Positions 7,998 to 16,788 are shown, counted from the first letter of the stretch. The stretch is 23,910 nt of DNA from Agrobacterium fabrum (GCA_003241215.1 QFOL01000027.1:1-23910), one strand, 5' to 3'. Numbers and translations are program-made. Notes: generated by a model from the letters alone, not told the origin.

Positions 7998-8947
7998 GCG
8001 GGCAGGGCACTATGCCTCTGGTGGCGGTCATCGCCACCGGCGGCACCATCGCCAGCCGGCGTGGTGCGGATGGCGTGAGCACGCCCAGCCTTTCGGGTGA
8101 GGACCTACTGGCGCTGGTGCCGCAGATTAGCGCCCGGCTGAAGCCCGTCGATCTGATGGCGAAGGATTCTTCCAGCCTGACATTGGCTGACATGCAGCGC
8201 ATCAGCGATGCGGTGGGTATGGAGCTTGATGATCCCGCCGTTGCCGGCATCGTGGTTCTGCATGGCACCGACGCCATGGAAGAATCCTCGCTGCTCGTGC
8301 ATTTGCAGCGGGCCATCAAAAAGCCGGTGGTCTTCACCGGCGCACAGTTTACGGCAGACCATCGGGATGCGGATGGGCCGACCAATCTGGCCCGGGCGAT
8401 AGAAACAGCGCTTGATCAGGCGAATGCCGCAAAAGGTGTGCTCCTGTCCTTCGGCGGCCGCTGTCTGCCGGCCTGGGGGCTTTATAAGCTGAGTGCGGAT
8501 GCAGCCGACGCCTTCCGCTCGGCGCGACCGATGATTCAGGCCGCCGTGCCGCATCTCGTCGCGCCCGTCGACGATATCAGGGTTGATATCGTCGCCATCC
8601 ATCCCGGCTGCGACGCAACCCATATCGACGCGAGTCTCGCGGCCGGTGCCGATGGCATCGTGCTTGCCGCGCTTGGTTCCGGCAACGCCAATCCGCGTAT
8701 CGCCGAAGCCGTGAAGCGCTGCGCCCAGCGCGGTATTCCCGTCATCGTTTCCAGCCGTGTGCCGGAAGGGCGCCTCGTGGCAAGTTACGGCGGCGGCGGC
8801 GGCGGGCATGATCTTGTCGCGGCCGGTGCCGTGCATTCATCCACGCTTCGCCCGGGCCAGGCCCGCATCCTGCTGGCGGCGCTGCTGGCCGGCAAAAGCC
8901 CTGCGGAAACCATCGTGTCCGCCTTTGGCGAGCCGCTCTCTCATTAA
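7994..8947 (+). CDS. ansA: L-asparaginase, bacterial (class 1) type, cytoplasmic
   Basis: Hydrolyses L-asparagine to L-aspartate and ammonia. The 317-residue protein carries both threonine motifs of the bacterial-type family: [10 protein letters not shown] with nucleophile T15, and [12 protein letters not shown] with T92-D93. The C-terminal part ([32 protein letters not shown]) also fits. No signal peptide is visible, so it should act in the cytoplasm, suiting its coupling to the permease. It starts at GTG overlapping the ansP stop (GTGA); an ATG at 8012 is a possible alternative start that would keep all motifs. The product aspartate is the substrate of the divergent aspA. The symbol reflects function and context; the rhizobial ansA of the described ansRPAB operon may encode an unrelated enzyme class. 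Confidence 0.93.
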   Translation: MSGQGTMPLVAVIATGGTIASRRGADGVSTPSLSGEDLLALVPQISARLKPVDLMAKDSSSLTLADMQRISDAVGMELDDPAVAGIVVLHGTDAMEESSLLVHLQRAIKKPVVFTGAQFTADHRDADGPTNLARAIETALDQANAAKGVLLSFGGRCLPAWGLYKLSADAADAFRSARPMIQAAVPHLVAPVDDIRVDIVAIHPGCDATHIDASLAAGADGIVLAALGSGNANPRIAEAVKRCAQRGIPVIVSSRVPEGRLVASYGGGGGGHDLVAAGAVHSSTLRPGQARILLAALLAGKSPAETIVSAFGEPLSH

Positions 8948-8956
8948 GAAGCGGCG

Positions 8957-8978
8957 GGTGCCCGCGTCAGCGGGCGCC
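8957..8978 (+). terminator. Hairpin after the asparaginase gene, probable terminator
   Basis: GGTGCCCGC (8957-8965), loop GTCA, and GCGGGCGCC (8970-8978) form a 9-bp GC-rich stem with one G-U pair, 9 bp after the stop codon. The following bases (GAAATTCC) have no T-run, so termination strength is uncertain. Confidence 0.5.
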
Positions 8979-8981
8979 GAA

Positions 8982-9014
8982 ATTCCTATAGGATTCCTAT
9001 TTTATTCCATCTGC
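8982..9014 (+). promoter_or_regulatory. Three 11-bp direct repeats upstream of kdp, candidate KdpE box
   Basis: ATTCCTATAGG (8982-8992), ATTCCTATTTT (8993-9003) and ATTCCATCTGC (9004-9014) follow each other with an exact 11-bp period; ATTCC is invariant, and ATTCCTAT is exact in the first two. OmpR/PhoB-family response regulators bind side by side on such 11-bp direct repeats, and KdpE, encoded at the end of this operon, is of that family. A weak -10-like TTTATG at 9029-9034, with no good -35, would suit an activator-dependent promoter. Assignment to KdpE is inference. Confidence 0.55.
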
Positions 9015-9060
9015 GGCCGTCTCGAACCTTTATGCGGTTCGGGTGCATTCTTCCCGGCGT

Positions 9061-9127
9061 GAAGGGATGGTGTTCCCTTCTCAGCCAGAAAGAATGAAAA
9101 GCGACGTCCCACATGACGGCGCTTTTC
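9061..9127 (+). promoter_or_regulatory. Structured 5' leader of the kdp operon (two tandem hairpins)
   Basis: The first hairpin is GAAGGGA (9061-9067), a 6-nt loop and TCCCTTC (9074-9080). The second is GAAAAGCG (9096-9103) with CGCTTTTC (9120-9127); inside it CGTC and GACG also pair across one A/G mismatch around the loop CCACAT, giving about 12 bp. The T-rich 3' arm followed by TTCC resembles an intrinsic terminator, so attenuation is possible. An extra 6-bp dyad, CGAACC/GGTTCG (9023-9041), overlaps the presumed -10 area. I recognise no known riboswitch class here. Confidence 0.4.
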
Positions 9128-9165
9128 TTCCTGTCCGGCTCCCAGATGAAAAAGGAGTCCCATCG

Positions 9166-9249
9166 ATGATGGATGTTGTTTTGATCGGCGCGGCGGCGGT
9201 GTTTTTCGCTCTCTGCTTTGCCTATACGCGCGCCTGCGACCGGCTTTAG
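9166..9249 (+). CDS. 27-residue single-helix membrane ORF, first gene of the kdp operon
   Basis: ATG with AAAGGAG at 9151-9157 opens a 27-codon frame ending at TAG. The peptide is one hydrophobic helix (MMDVVLIGAAAVFFALCF) followed by the polar tail AYTRACDRL; the basic tail suggests the C-terminus faces the cytoplasm. It stops 12 bp before kdpF and uses the same strand and spacing style as the rest of the operon. It is not KdpF, which comes next and has the expected ERF ending. I recall similar short ORFs ending in a Y..xC.RL-like tail next to kdp genes in other bacteria, but cannot verify this. A frame extending back to a GTG at 9043 exists but lacks a comparable ribosome binding site. Function unknown; an accessory of the Kdp complex is a guess. 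Confidence 0.65.
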   Translation: MMDVVLIGAAAVFFALCFAYTRACDRL

Positions 9250-9261
9250 ACGGAGGCTGCG

Positions 9262-9351
9262 ATGACATTCGACTATATCTTGAGCGGTGCCGTCACCGTC
9301 TTTATCGCCGCCTATCTCACTTACGCTCTCATTCGCCCCGAACGCTTCTGA
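9262..9351 (+). CDS. kdpF: KdpF, small stabilising subunit of the potassium-transporting ATPase
   Basis: A 29-residue membrane peptide starting at ATG with GGAGG at 9252-9256, 5 nt away. The sequence has the standard KdpF plan: a short polar start (MTFDYILSG), one transmembrane helix (AVTVFIAAYLTYALI) and the conserved C-terminal RPERF. In E. coli KdpF sits at the interface of the KdpABC complex and stabilises it. It lies between the 27-codon ORF and kdpA, as expected for kdpFABC. Genes this short are often missed by automatic calling. Confidence 0.88.
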   Translation: MTFDYILSGAVTVFIAAYLTYALIRPERF

Positions 9352-9384
9352 TCGGGAAGCGGCGGCTATTGAAAGTTCAATACC

Positions 9385-11088
9385 ATGACCCTCAATGGAT
9401 GGTTTCAGATTCTGCTGTTTTGCGGAATCATTTTTGCCCTGGTGAAGCCGCTCGGCTTCTATATGGCGCGCGTCTTTAATGGCGAACGCACCCTGCTTTC
9501 GCCGGTTCTCGCACCCGTCGAGCGCGGCCTTTATGCCCTTGCCGGGACAAGCAAGCGCGAGGAACAGCACTGGACGACCTATGCGTTCTCCATGCTTCTC
9601 TTCAATCTCTTCGGTTTTGCCCTGCTTTATGCCCTGATGCGCTTTCAGGCCGTGCTGCCCTATAATCCGCAGGGGATGGCGGCCGTCGGGCCGGAATTGT
9701 CCTTCAATACGGCGGTCAGCTTCGTCACCAATACCAACTGGCAGAATTATGGCGGCGAAAGCACCATGTCCTATCTGACCCAGATGGCTGTCCTCACCGT
9801 GCAGAACTTCGTTTCCGCCGCGACAGGCATGGCAATCGCCATGGGCCTGATCCGCGCATTTTCCCGCGCTTCCGGAAAAGCCATCGGCAATTTCTGGGTG
9901 GATATGGTCCGCTCGACGCTCTACGTGCTTCTGCCGCTCTGCATCGTGTTGACCCTCATCTATGTGTGGCTCGGCGTGCCTCAGACACTTGGCCCTTATG
10001 TTACTGCACAGACGCTGGAAGGCGCGCAGCAGACGATTGCGGTCGGTCCCGTGGCGTCGCAGCTGGCGATCAAGATGCTGGGCACCAATGGCGGCGGTTT
10101 CTTCAACGCCAATTCCGCGCATCCCTTCGAAAACCCCGACGCCATTTCCAACCTTATTCAGATGGTATCGATCTTCGCCATCGGCGCAGCCTTCACCAAT
10201 GTCTTCGGCCGCATGGTCGGCAACCAGCGCCAGGGCTGGGCGATCCTCGCCGCCATGGGCGTGCTGTTCATCGCCGGCGTCGCCGTCACCTATTGGGCGG
10301 AAGCGGCTGGAAATCCGCTGATGCACAGTTTCGGTCTTGCCGGCGGTAATATGGAAGGCAAGGAAGTCCGTTTCGGCTTGGCGCTCTCCTCGCTGTTTGC
10401 GGTCATCACCACGGCGGCCTCCTGCGGCGCGGTCAATGCCATGCATGGCAGCTTCACGGCGCTTGGCGGTCTCATCCCCCTCATCAACATGCAGCTGGGC
10501 GAGGTCATCGTCGGCGGCGTCGGCGCGGGTTTCTACGGCATTCTGCTCTTCATCGTCATCGCCATCTTCGTGGCGGGGCTGATGGTCGGCCGCACGCCGG
10601 AATATCTCGGCAAGAAGATCGAGGCCAAGGAAATGAAGATGGCGGTTCTGGCCATTCTCTGCCTGCCGCTCGCGATGCTGGTTTTCACGGCCACGGCCAC
10701 CGTTCTGCCTTCGGCCGTTGCGTCAATCGGCACGGCTGGGCCGCATGGTTTCTCCGAAATCCTCTATGCCTATACTTCGGCGGCAGCCAATAACGGTTCG
10801 GCCTTCGGTGGACTGACGGGCAATACGACCTGGTACAATATCACCCTTGGCTTTGGCATGTTGATGGGGCGTTTTCTGGTCATCATTCCAGCGCTCGCCA
10901 TTGCCGGCTCGCTGGTCACCAAGAAGACGGTTCCGGCCTCTGCCGGCACCTTCCCGACTGATGGCCCGCTTTTTGTCGGCCTGCTTGTCGGCACGATCCT
11001 GATCGTCGGTGGCCTCACCTTCCTGCCTGCGCTCGCGCTTGGCCCGGTTGCCGAACATCTGGTGATGGCGGCAGGCCAACTGTTCTGA
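9385..11088 (+). CDS. kdpA: Potassium-transporting ATPase subunit A
   Basis: The channel-like, potassium-selecting subunit of the high-affinity KdpFABC pump; 567 residues, against 557 in E. coli, with about ten transmembrane helices. Selectivity-filter regions are visible as [11 protein letters not shown] (115-125) and [11 protein letters not shown] (233-243), with further pore-loop segments such as [10 protein letters not shown] and [11 protein letters not shown]. The ATG follows kdpF by 33 bp and has only a weak ribosome binding site (GAAAG). Immediately upstream is a small dyad, ATTGAA-AG-TTCAAT (9368-9381). Translational coupling to kdpF would explain the poor site. A 54-codon ORF separates it from kdpB. 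Confidence 0.97.
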   Translation: MTLNGWFQILLFCGIIFALVKPLGFYMARVFNGERTLLSPVLAPVERGLYALAGTSKREEQHWTTYAFSMLLFNLFGFALLYALMRFQAVLPYNPQGMAAVGPELSFNTAVSFVTNTNWQNYGGESTMSYLTQMAVLTVQNFVSAATGMAIAMGLIRAFSRASGKAIGNFWVDMVRSTLYVLLPLCIVLTLIYVWLGVPQTLGPYVTAQTLEGAQQTIAVGPVASQLAIKMLGTNGGGFFNANSAHPFENPDAISNLIQMVSIFAIGAAFTNVFGRMVGNQRQGWAILAAMGVLFIAGVAVTYWAEAAGNPLMHSFGLAGGNMEGKEVRFGLALSSLFAVITTAASCGAVNAMHGSFTALGGLIPLINMQLGEVIVGGVGAGFYGILLFIVIAIFVAGLMVGRTPEYLGKKIEAKEMKMAVLAILCLPLAMLVFTATATVLPSAVASIGTAGPHGFSEILYAYTSAAANNGSAFGGLTGNTTWYNITLGFGMLMGRFLVIIPALAIAGSLVTKKTVPASAGTFPTDGPLFVGLLVGTILIVGGLTFLPALALGPVAEHLVMAAGQLF

Positions 11089-11097
11089 GGTGATGTC

Positions 11098-11262
11098 ATG
11101 AACAACGACATGTCCCGGCATGACCGCATCGTTTCCGCCCGCAAAGGCGCTCCCGTCAAGGGGAGCGCCACGCCCGGCGGCTGGTGCGCCTCCAACCTCA
11201 TTCTCGCGATGATGGCGGCCCTGTTCGCCGCCGTTGTCGCTCTCGAAATTATCACGGGCTGA
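11098..11262 (+). CDS. 54-residue single-pass membrane ORF between kdpA and kdpB
   Basis: ATG, 9 bp after the kdpA stop, is preceded by AGGTGAT at 11088-11094, a good ribosome binding site. The 54-residue product has a basic, soluble N-terminal half (R7, R10, R16, K17, K21) and a hydrophobic C-terminal helix from about residue 31 to 52 ([20 protein letters not shown]). By the positive-inside rule the N-terminus should be cytoplasmic. The ORF fills the whole kdpA-kdpB gap, leaving 44 bp before kdpB. The canonical kdpFABC operon has no gene here, and I do not recognise the family. An extra small subunit or regulator of the Kdp pump is conceivable but unsupported beyond position and membrane character. 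Confidence 0.65.
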   Translation: MNNDMSRHDRIVSARKGAPVKGSATPGGWCASNLILAMMAALFAAVVALEIITG

Positions 11263-11306
11263 TCGACCTTTATCGGTCGCCCTGTTTCAAACGCTGGAGC
11301 CTCTTC

Positions 11307-13391
11307 ATGAGCCAGTCCAAACAAGCGAGCATCCTTGATTCTCGCATTCTCGTGCCGGCCATCGCCGCCGCATTCAAAAAGCTCAACCCGCGCACGCTGG
11401 CGCGCAACCCGGTCATGTTTGTCGTCGCGACGGTGTCGGTGCTGACAACCGTGCTGTTCATCCGCGATCTTGTCACCGGCGGCGCCAATCTCGGTTTCTC
11501 CTTCCAGATCAATCTCTGGCTCTGGTTCACCGTCCTCTTCGCCAATTTCGCCGAAGCCGTCGCCGAAGGGCGCGGCAAGGCCCAGGCGGATTCATTGCGC
11601 CGGACCCGTACCGAAACCCAGGCGAAGCTTCTGACCGGCGATGACCGCAGCCAATATAAAATGGTGGCGGGCACCAGCCTGAAGGTCAACGATATCGTCC
11701 TCGTCGAGGCCGGCGATATCATTCCCTCCGATGGTGAAGTCATCGAGGGCGTGGCCTCCGTCAACGAGGCGGCGATAACAGGCGAATCCGCCCCCGTCAT
11801 CCGTGAATCCGGCGGCGACCGCTCGGCGGTCACCGGCGGGACGCAGGTCCTCTCCGACTGGATCAGGGTTCGCATCACTGCCGCTGCCGGCTCCACCTTC
11901 CTCGACCGGATGATTTCGCTGGTCGAAGGCGCCGAACGCCAAAAGACGCCGAATGAGATCGCGCTCAACATCCTGCTTGCAGGCATGACGCTGATCTTCG
12001 TTCTGGCCACCGCCACCATTCCGAGTTTCGCGGCCTATGCCGGCGGTTCGATCCCGATCATCGTGCTGGTGGCGCTGTTCGTCACGCTCATCCCCACCAC
12101 CATCGGCGCCCTGCTGTCCGCCATCGGCATTGCCGGCATGGACAGGCTGGTGCGGTTCAACGTGCTGGCCATGTCCGGCCGCGCCGTCGAGGCGGCGGGC
12201 GATGTCGACACGCTGCTCCTCGACAAGACCGGCACCATCACGCTTGGCAACCGGCAGGCGACCGAGTTCCGGCCCGTTCCCGGCGTCTCCGAGCAGGAAC
12301 TTGCCGATGCCGCACAGCTTGCCTCGCTCGCCGATGAAACGCCGGAAGGCCGCTCCATCGTCGTTCTGGCCAAGGAAAAATACGGCATCCGCGCCCGTGA
12401 CATGCAGAAACTCCATGCGAGTTTTGTGCCTTTCACTGCCCAGACCCGCATGAGCGGCGTCGATTTCGAAGGCGCCTCCATTCGCAAGGGCGCAGTCGAC
12501 GCCGTTCTTGCCTATGTTAACGGCGATGCGTCGCAACAGGGCAATGTGGCGCTCGCCGTCAAAACCGAAACGGACGCCGCACGTGGTATCCGGACAATTG
12601 CGGAAGAGATCGCCAAGACCGGCGGCACGCCGCTCGCCGTCGTGCGCGACGGCAAGCTGCTCGGCGTCGTGCAGCTGAAAGACATCGTCAAGGGCGGCAT
12701 TCGCGAGCGTTTCGCAGAGCTTCGCCGCATGGGCATCCGCACCGTCATGATCACCGGCGACAATCCGATGACCGCTGCCGCCATCGCGGCGGAAGCAGGC
12801 GTCGATGATTTCCTTGCCCAGGCGACACCGGAAAACAAGCTGGAGCTTATCCGCGAGGAACAGGCCAAAGGCAAGCTCGTCGCCATGTGCGGTGACGGCA
12901 CCAACGATGCTCCGGCGCTGGCGCAGGCCGATGTGGGCGTCGCCATGAATACCGGCACGGTGGCGGCGCGCGAGGCGGGCAACATGGTCGATCTCGACAG
13001 CGATCCGACCAAGCTCATCGAGATCGTCGAAATCGGCAAGCAGCTGCTGATGACGCGCGGCGCGCTGACGACCTTCTCCATCGCCAACGATATCGCCAAA
13101 TATTTCGCCATCATCCCGGCCATGTTCCTGGCGCTCTATCCGCAGCTCGGCGTCCTGAACGTGATGGGGCTTTCGACGCCGCAAAGCGCCATCCTCTCCG
13201 CCATCATCTTCAACGCGCTGATCATTATCGCGCTTATCCCGCTATCGCTGAAGGGCGTCAAATATCGTCCGATCGGCGCCGGTGCGCTGCTGTCGCGCAA
13301 TCTGGTCATCTATGGCCTTGGCGGCATCATCGTTCCCTTTATCGGTATCAAGGCCATTGACCTTGCCATTACGGCGCTCGGTCTCGCCTGA
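11307..13391 (+). CDS. kdpB: Potassium-transporting P-type ATPase subunit B
   Basis: The ATP-hydrolysing P-type ATPase subunit of KdpFABC; 694 residues (E. coli 682). The motifs are complete: TGES of the actuator domain (158-161, whose Ser matches the inhibitory phosphoserine known in E. coli), phosphorylated D306 in LLDKTGTIT, and GDGTND (529-534) in the P-domain. Transmembrane helices occur near 35-80, 215-275 and in the C-terminal 110 residues. The frame stays open back to about 11184, but that extension overlaps the 54-codon ORF and is arginine-rich junk; the ATG at 11307 with GGAG at 11296-11299 gives the family N-terminus ([19 protein letters not shown]). It follows the kdpA region and precedes kdpC by 12 bp. 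Confidence 0.97.
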   Translation: MSQSKQASILDSRILVPAIAAAFKKLNPRTLARNPVMFVVATVSVLTTVLFIRDLVTGGANLGFSFQINLWLWFTVLFANFAEAVAEGRGKAQADSLRRTRTETQAKLLTGDDRSQYKMVAGTSLKVNDIVLVEAGDIIPSDGEVIEGVASVNEAAITGESAPVIRESGGDRSAVTGGTQVLSDWIRVRITAAAGSTFLDRMISLVEGAERQKTPNEIALNILLAGMTLIFVLATATIPSFAAYAGGSIPIIVLVALFVTLIPTTIGALLSAIGIAGMDRLVRFNVLAMSGRAVEAAGDVDTLLLDKTGTITLGNRQATEFRPVPGVSEQELADAAQLASLADETPEGRSIVVLAKEKYGIRARDMQKLHASFVPFTAQTRMSGVDFEGASIRKGAVDAVLAYVNGDASQQGNVALAVKTETDAARGIRTIAEEIAKTGGTPLAVVRDGKLLGVVQLKDIVKGGIRERFAELRRMGIRTVMITGDNPMTAAAIAAEAGVDDFLAQATPENKLELIREEQAKGKLVAMCGDGTNDAPALAQADVGVAMNTGTVAAREAGNMVDLDSDPTKLIEIVEIGKQLLMTRGALTTFSIANDIAKYFAIIPAMFLALYPQLGVLNVMGLSTPQSAILSAIIFNALIIIALIPLSLKGVKYRPIGAGALLSRNLVIYGLGGIIVPFIGIKAIDLAITALGLA

Positions 13392-13403
13392 GGAGTAAAG
13401 ACA

Positions 13404-13970
13404 ATGTTGAAACAGTTTCGTCCCGCATTGGTGCTGATCCTTGTCACCACCGCCATTACCGGCCTTGCCTATCCGCTCGGCATGACGGGTCTGGCGCAGG
13501 CGCTCTTTCCCGTTCAGGCCAACGGCAGCCTGATTAAGAAGGATGGCGCTGTGGTCGGCTCACAATTGATCGGCCAGGCCTTCACCGGCGAGAAATATTT
13601 CCACGGCCGCCCCTCCGCCGCCGGCGACGGTTATAATGCCGCTTCCTCTTCCGGTTCCAATCTCGGCCCGACAAGCGCCAAGCTTATCGACCGGGTAAAA
13701 ACGGACTATGAGGCTGCGAAGGCCGAAAACCCGGCAGCCGCGGTACCGGCAGATCTGGTGACGGCGTCGGGCAGCGGCCTCGATCCGCATGTTTCGCCGG
13801 AGGCCGCCTATTTCCAGGTTCCCCGTGTCGCAAAGGCAAGGGGCATGGATGAGGCCGCACTGCGCGCCGTCGTGGAGCGGCATGTCGAGGCCCCGGAACT
13901 CGGTTTCATGGGAGAACCGGTCGTGAATGTGCTGGTTCTCAATATGGCTCTTGACGCAGCCGGCTCATGA
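13404..13970 (+). CDS. kdpC: Potassium-transporting ATPase subunit C
   Basis: The single-span subunit needed for KdpFABC assembly and ATP affinity; 188 residues, as usual. One N-terminal transmembrane helix (about residues 7-27) is followed by a periplasmic domain with the conserved segments [27 protein letters not shown] and [17 protein letters not shown], ending near [13 protein letters not shown]. The ATG has AGGAG at 13391-13395, overlapping the kdpB stop. It is the last structural gene before the hairpin that precedes the sensor genes. Confidence 0.97.
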   Translation: MLKQFRPALVLILVTTAITGLAYPLGMTGLAQALFPVQANGSLIKKDGAVVGSQLIGQAFTGEKYFHGRPSAAGDGYNAASSSGSNLGPTSAKLIDRVKTDYEAAKAENPAAAVPADLVTASGSGLDPHVSPEAAYFQVPRVAKARGMDEAALRAVVERHVEAPELGFMGEPVVNVLVLNMALDAAGS

Positions 13971-13978
13971 ACTGAAAT

Positions 13979-14006
13979 GGCTATGGCTTCTCCGGAAGCC
14001 ATAGCC
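13979..14006 (+). promoter_or_regulatory. Perfect 12-bp hairpin between kdpC and kdpD
   Basis: GGCTATGGCTTC (13979-13990), loop TCCG, and GAAGCCATAGCC (13995-14006) lie in the 55-bp gap between the structural and the regulatory genes. There is no T-run after it. It could lower read-through into kdpDE or stabilise the upstream mRNA after processing, giving more pump than sensor. Confidence 0.55.
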
Positions 14007-14025
14007 TCGACCACTGGTGGGTTAA

Positions 14026-16728
14026 ATGCCTGACGACAATCGCGATATGCCGAACCGGCCGTCGCCCGACGCGCTGCTGGAAAATGCCCGGCGCGAGGCG
14101 CGGGGCCGGCTGAAGATTTTTTTAGGGGCAGCGCCCGGCGTCGGCAAGACCTATGAAATGCTGATGTCCGGCCGGGCGAAGCTCGCGGATGGCGTCGATA
14201 CCATCATTGGCGTCGTGGAAACGCATGGCCGCCGGGAAACCGAGGCGCTGGTCGAAGGGCTGGATGTGATCCCCCGCAGGCGCATCGATTATCGCGGCCA
14301 GGTGCTGGAGGAGATGGATCTCGACGCCATTCTCGCCCGGCGCCCCGCGCTGGTGCTGGTCGATGAACTGGCTCACACCAATGCCGCCGGCAGCCGCCAC
14401 CCGAAACGTTATATGGATGTTCAGGAGATACTCGCGCAGGGTATTGATGTCTATACGACGCTCAACATCCAGCATGTGGAAAGCCTGAACGATGTGGTGG
14501 CGCAGATCACCCGCATCCGTGTGCGCGAAACGGTGCCTGACAGCATCATCGACCGGGCCGACGATGTCGAAATCATCGATATCACCCCCGACGATCTGAT
14601 CAAGCGTCTGCAGGACGGCAAGGTTTACCTGCCGCGCACCGCCCGGCGCGCCATCGAGAATTATTTTTCGCGCGGCAATCTGACCGCACTGCGTGAACTC
14701 GCGCTGCGGCGCACGGCGCAGCGGGTGGATGAGCAATTGCTCAACCACATGCAGTCACACGCCATTTCCGGCCCCTGGGCAGCGGGAGACAGGGTTCTCG
14801 TCTGCCTCGATCATGGCGGTAACGGTCCGGGCCTGGTGCGTTATGCCCGCCGGCAGGCGGATCGCCTGCGTGCGCCGTGGACGGCGCTGCATCTCGATAC
14901 GCCGCGTTCGCAGCAATTGTCGGAGGCTGAGAAGGATCGCCTGGCCGGCACCATGCGGCTTGCCCAGCAACTCGGCGGCGAGACCGTGACCCTGCCGGCG
15001 CTCGATCTGACGCGGGAAATCATCTCCTACGCCAACGCCAATAATTTCACACACATCATCATCGGCCGCCCGCGAAAAACCTGGTGGCAGCGGATTTTTC
15101 AGCGCTCGCTGACGCATGATCTGATCGACCACGCCGGCGATATCAGCGTGCATGTCATTTCCGGCGACAAGAATGAAGAAAAGCCGGGTCAGACGGTGAA
15201 GCTTGCGCCGGCGCGGTCGCGACAGTCCTTCCGCTCCTATCTCAACAGCACCCTGTTTGTCGGACTGGCGATCGTGGTCGGCATCGTGCTCGACCAGACG
15301 CTTGATGTGCAGAACCTGGCGCTCGTCTTCCTGATGGCCGTTCTGGCGGCGGCGGTGCGCGGCGGCCTTGGGCCGGCGCTTTATGCCTCGTTGCTCGGTG
15401 CGGTCGCGTTCAATTTCTTCTTTCTGGAACCCCGTTATACGCTGACGGTCAGCTCTCCGGACAGCCTTATCGCCCTGCTGTTTTATTTTGGCGTTGCGCT
15501 GGTCGCTTCCAACCTCACGGTCGCGGTGCAGCGGCAGGCGGCCTCCGCACGCTCGAGGGCTCGAACGACCGAAGATCTCTATCTGTTTTCAAAAAAGCTC
15601 GCCGGCACAGGAACGCTCGACGACGTCTTGTGGGCAACCGCATACCAGATGGCGTCGATGCTGAAGGTGCGGGTTGTTCTGCTTATGCCGGAAAACGGCG
15701 CCATTGCCGTCAAGGCCGGTTATCCGCCTGACGACACATTGGTGGATGCCGACATCGCCGCCGCTCAATGGGCCTGGGAACACAACAAGGCGGCAGGTCG
15801 GGGTGCGGATACGCTGCCGGGCGCGAAAAGGCTCTATCTCCCGCTTCGCACCGGCAGCGGCGCGGTGGGCGTTGTGGGGCTGGATGACGACCGAAGCGGA
15901 CCGCTGCTGACGCCGGAGCAACAACGGCTTTTTGATGCATTGGCCGATCAGGCCGCGCTTGCCGTCGAACGTATCCAGCTTGCCTCCGATGTCGACCGGG
16001 CAAGGCTGGCGGCCGAAACGGACCGGCTGCGCACAGCATTGCTGACCTCCATCTCCCATGATCTCAAGACGCCGCTTGCCGCTATTTTGGGTTCGGCCGG
16101 AACGCTTAAAGATTTTGCCGATGACATTCCCCCCGATGCGCGCGCCGAGTTGCTGTCGACGATCGTCGAGGAATCCGAACGGCTGAACCGTTTCATCTCC
16201 AATCTTCTGGATATGACGAGAATAGGTTCGGGTGCGATGGAGCCGAATTACGGCCTGCATTTCCTCGGCGACATGGTCGGGACGGCGCTGTCGCGTGCGG
16301 CGAAGATCGTTGTCCGGCATGAGGTGGTTCTCGATATCCCCTCCGACCTGCCGATGCTGAAGGTCGATCCCGTGCTTTTCGAACAGGTGCTGTTCAACCT
16401 CATCGACAATGCGGCGAAATACGCTCCCGAACGCACGACCGTCGAAATTCGCGGCTGGCGGCAGGGCAAGAATGTCTTCCTGTCGGTTGCCGATGAAGGG
16501 CCGGGCATTCCGCCCGACGACATTGAGAGGGTTTTCGACAGTTTCTACCGGGTGCGCAAATCGGACCATGTTCAGGCCGGAACCGGTCTCGGTCTCTCCA
16601 TCTGCAAGGGCTTCATCGAGGCCATGGGCGGTTCGATCCGCGCGGAAAACAGACCGGATCGCGGCGGCGCGCGGTTTACCATCAGTTTGCCGGTTCCCGC
16701 CGATACGCCTGTGCTAAATCATGATTAG
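14026..16728 (+). CDS. kdpD: Potassium/osmosensor histidine kinase
   Basis: The membrane sensor kinase that phosphorylates KdpE when potassium is limiting; 900 residues (E. coli 894). The order of domains is standard: KdpD N-terminal domain with Walker A GAAPGVGKT (34-42) and Walker B-like LVDELAHTN (111-119); a universal-stress-protein-like domain (about 250-375); four transmembrane helices at about 404-500; a GAF-like domain; then HisKA with phosphoacceptor H678 (SISHDLKTPLAAI) and an ATPase domain with FNLIDNAAKYAPE, VADEGPGIPPDD and GTGLGLSICKG. ATG at 14026 follows GGTGGG. It lies 60 bp before kdpE. Confidence 0.97.
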   Translation: MPDDNRDMPNRPSPDALLENARREARGRLKIFLGAAPGVGKTYEMLMSGRAKLADGVDTIIGVVETHGRRETEALVEGLDVIPRRRIDYRGQVLEEMDLDAILARRPALVLVDELAHTNAAGSRHPKRYMDVQEILAQGIDVYTTLNIQHVESLNDVVAQITRIRVRETVPDSIIDRADDVEIIDITPDDLIKRLQDGKVYLPRTARRAIENYFSRGNLTALRELALRRTAQRVDEQLLNHMQSHAISGPWAAGDRVLVCLDHGGNGPGLVRYARRQADRLRAPWTALHLDTPRSQQLSEAEKDRLAGTMRLAQQLGGETVTLPALDLTREIISYANANNFTHIIIGRPRKTWWQRIFQRSLTHDLIDHAGDISVHVISGDKNEEKPGQTVKLAPARSRQSFRSYLNSTLFVGLAIVVGIVLDQTLDVQNLALVFLMAVLAAAVRGGLGPALYASLLGAVAFNFFFLEPRYTLTVSSPDSLIALLFYFGVALVASNLTVAVQRQAASARSRARTTEDLYLFSKKLAGTGTLDDVLWATAYQMASMLKVRVVLLMPENGAIAVKAGYPPDDTLVDADIAAAQWAWEHNKAAGRGADTLPGAKRLYLPLRTGSGAVGVVGLDDDRSGPLLTPEQQRLFDALADQAALAVERIQLASDVDRARLAAETDRLRTALLTSISHDLKTPLAAILGSAGTLKDFADDIPPDARAELLSTIVEESERLNRFISNLLDMTRIGSGAMEPNYGLHFLGDMVGTALSRAAKIVVRHEVVLDIPSDLPMLKVDPVLFEQVLFNLIDNAAKYAPERTTVEIRGWRQGKNVFLSVADEGPGIPPDDIERVFDSFYRVRKSDHVQAGTGLGLSICKGFIEAMGGSIRAENRPDRGGARFTISLPVPADTPVLNHD

Positions 16729-16788
16729 GGCGCGATTGCCGGCGACAAGCGCTTACGCGCCGCGCCATGCCGCCGAAGGAGATCGGGA

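Noticed and set aside
9043..9165. N-terminal extension of the 27-codon ORF to a GTG at 9043.
   Set aside because: It spans the leader hairpins, encodes a polar non-membrane stretch, and lacks a Shine-Dalgarno sequence, while AAAGGAG sits directly before the ATG at 9166.
8986..10446. A 486-codon minus-strand frame opposite the kdp leader and kdpA.
   Set aside because: It would run across the kdp promoter, two small genes and kdpA, and resembles no protein family.
11184..11306. N-terminal extension of kdpB to an upstream start.
   Set aside because: The added residues are arginine-rich and non-homologous and overlap the 54-codon ORF; the ATG at 11307 has its own ribosome binding site and the family N-terminus.
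11592..13184. A 530-codon minus-strand frame opposite kdpB.
   Set aside because: Same shadow character; the plus-strand KdpB motifs are complete.
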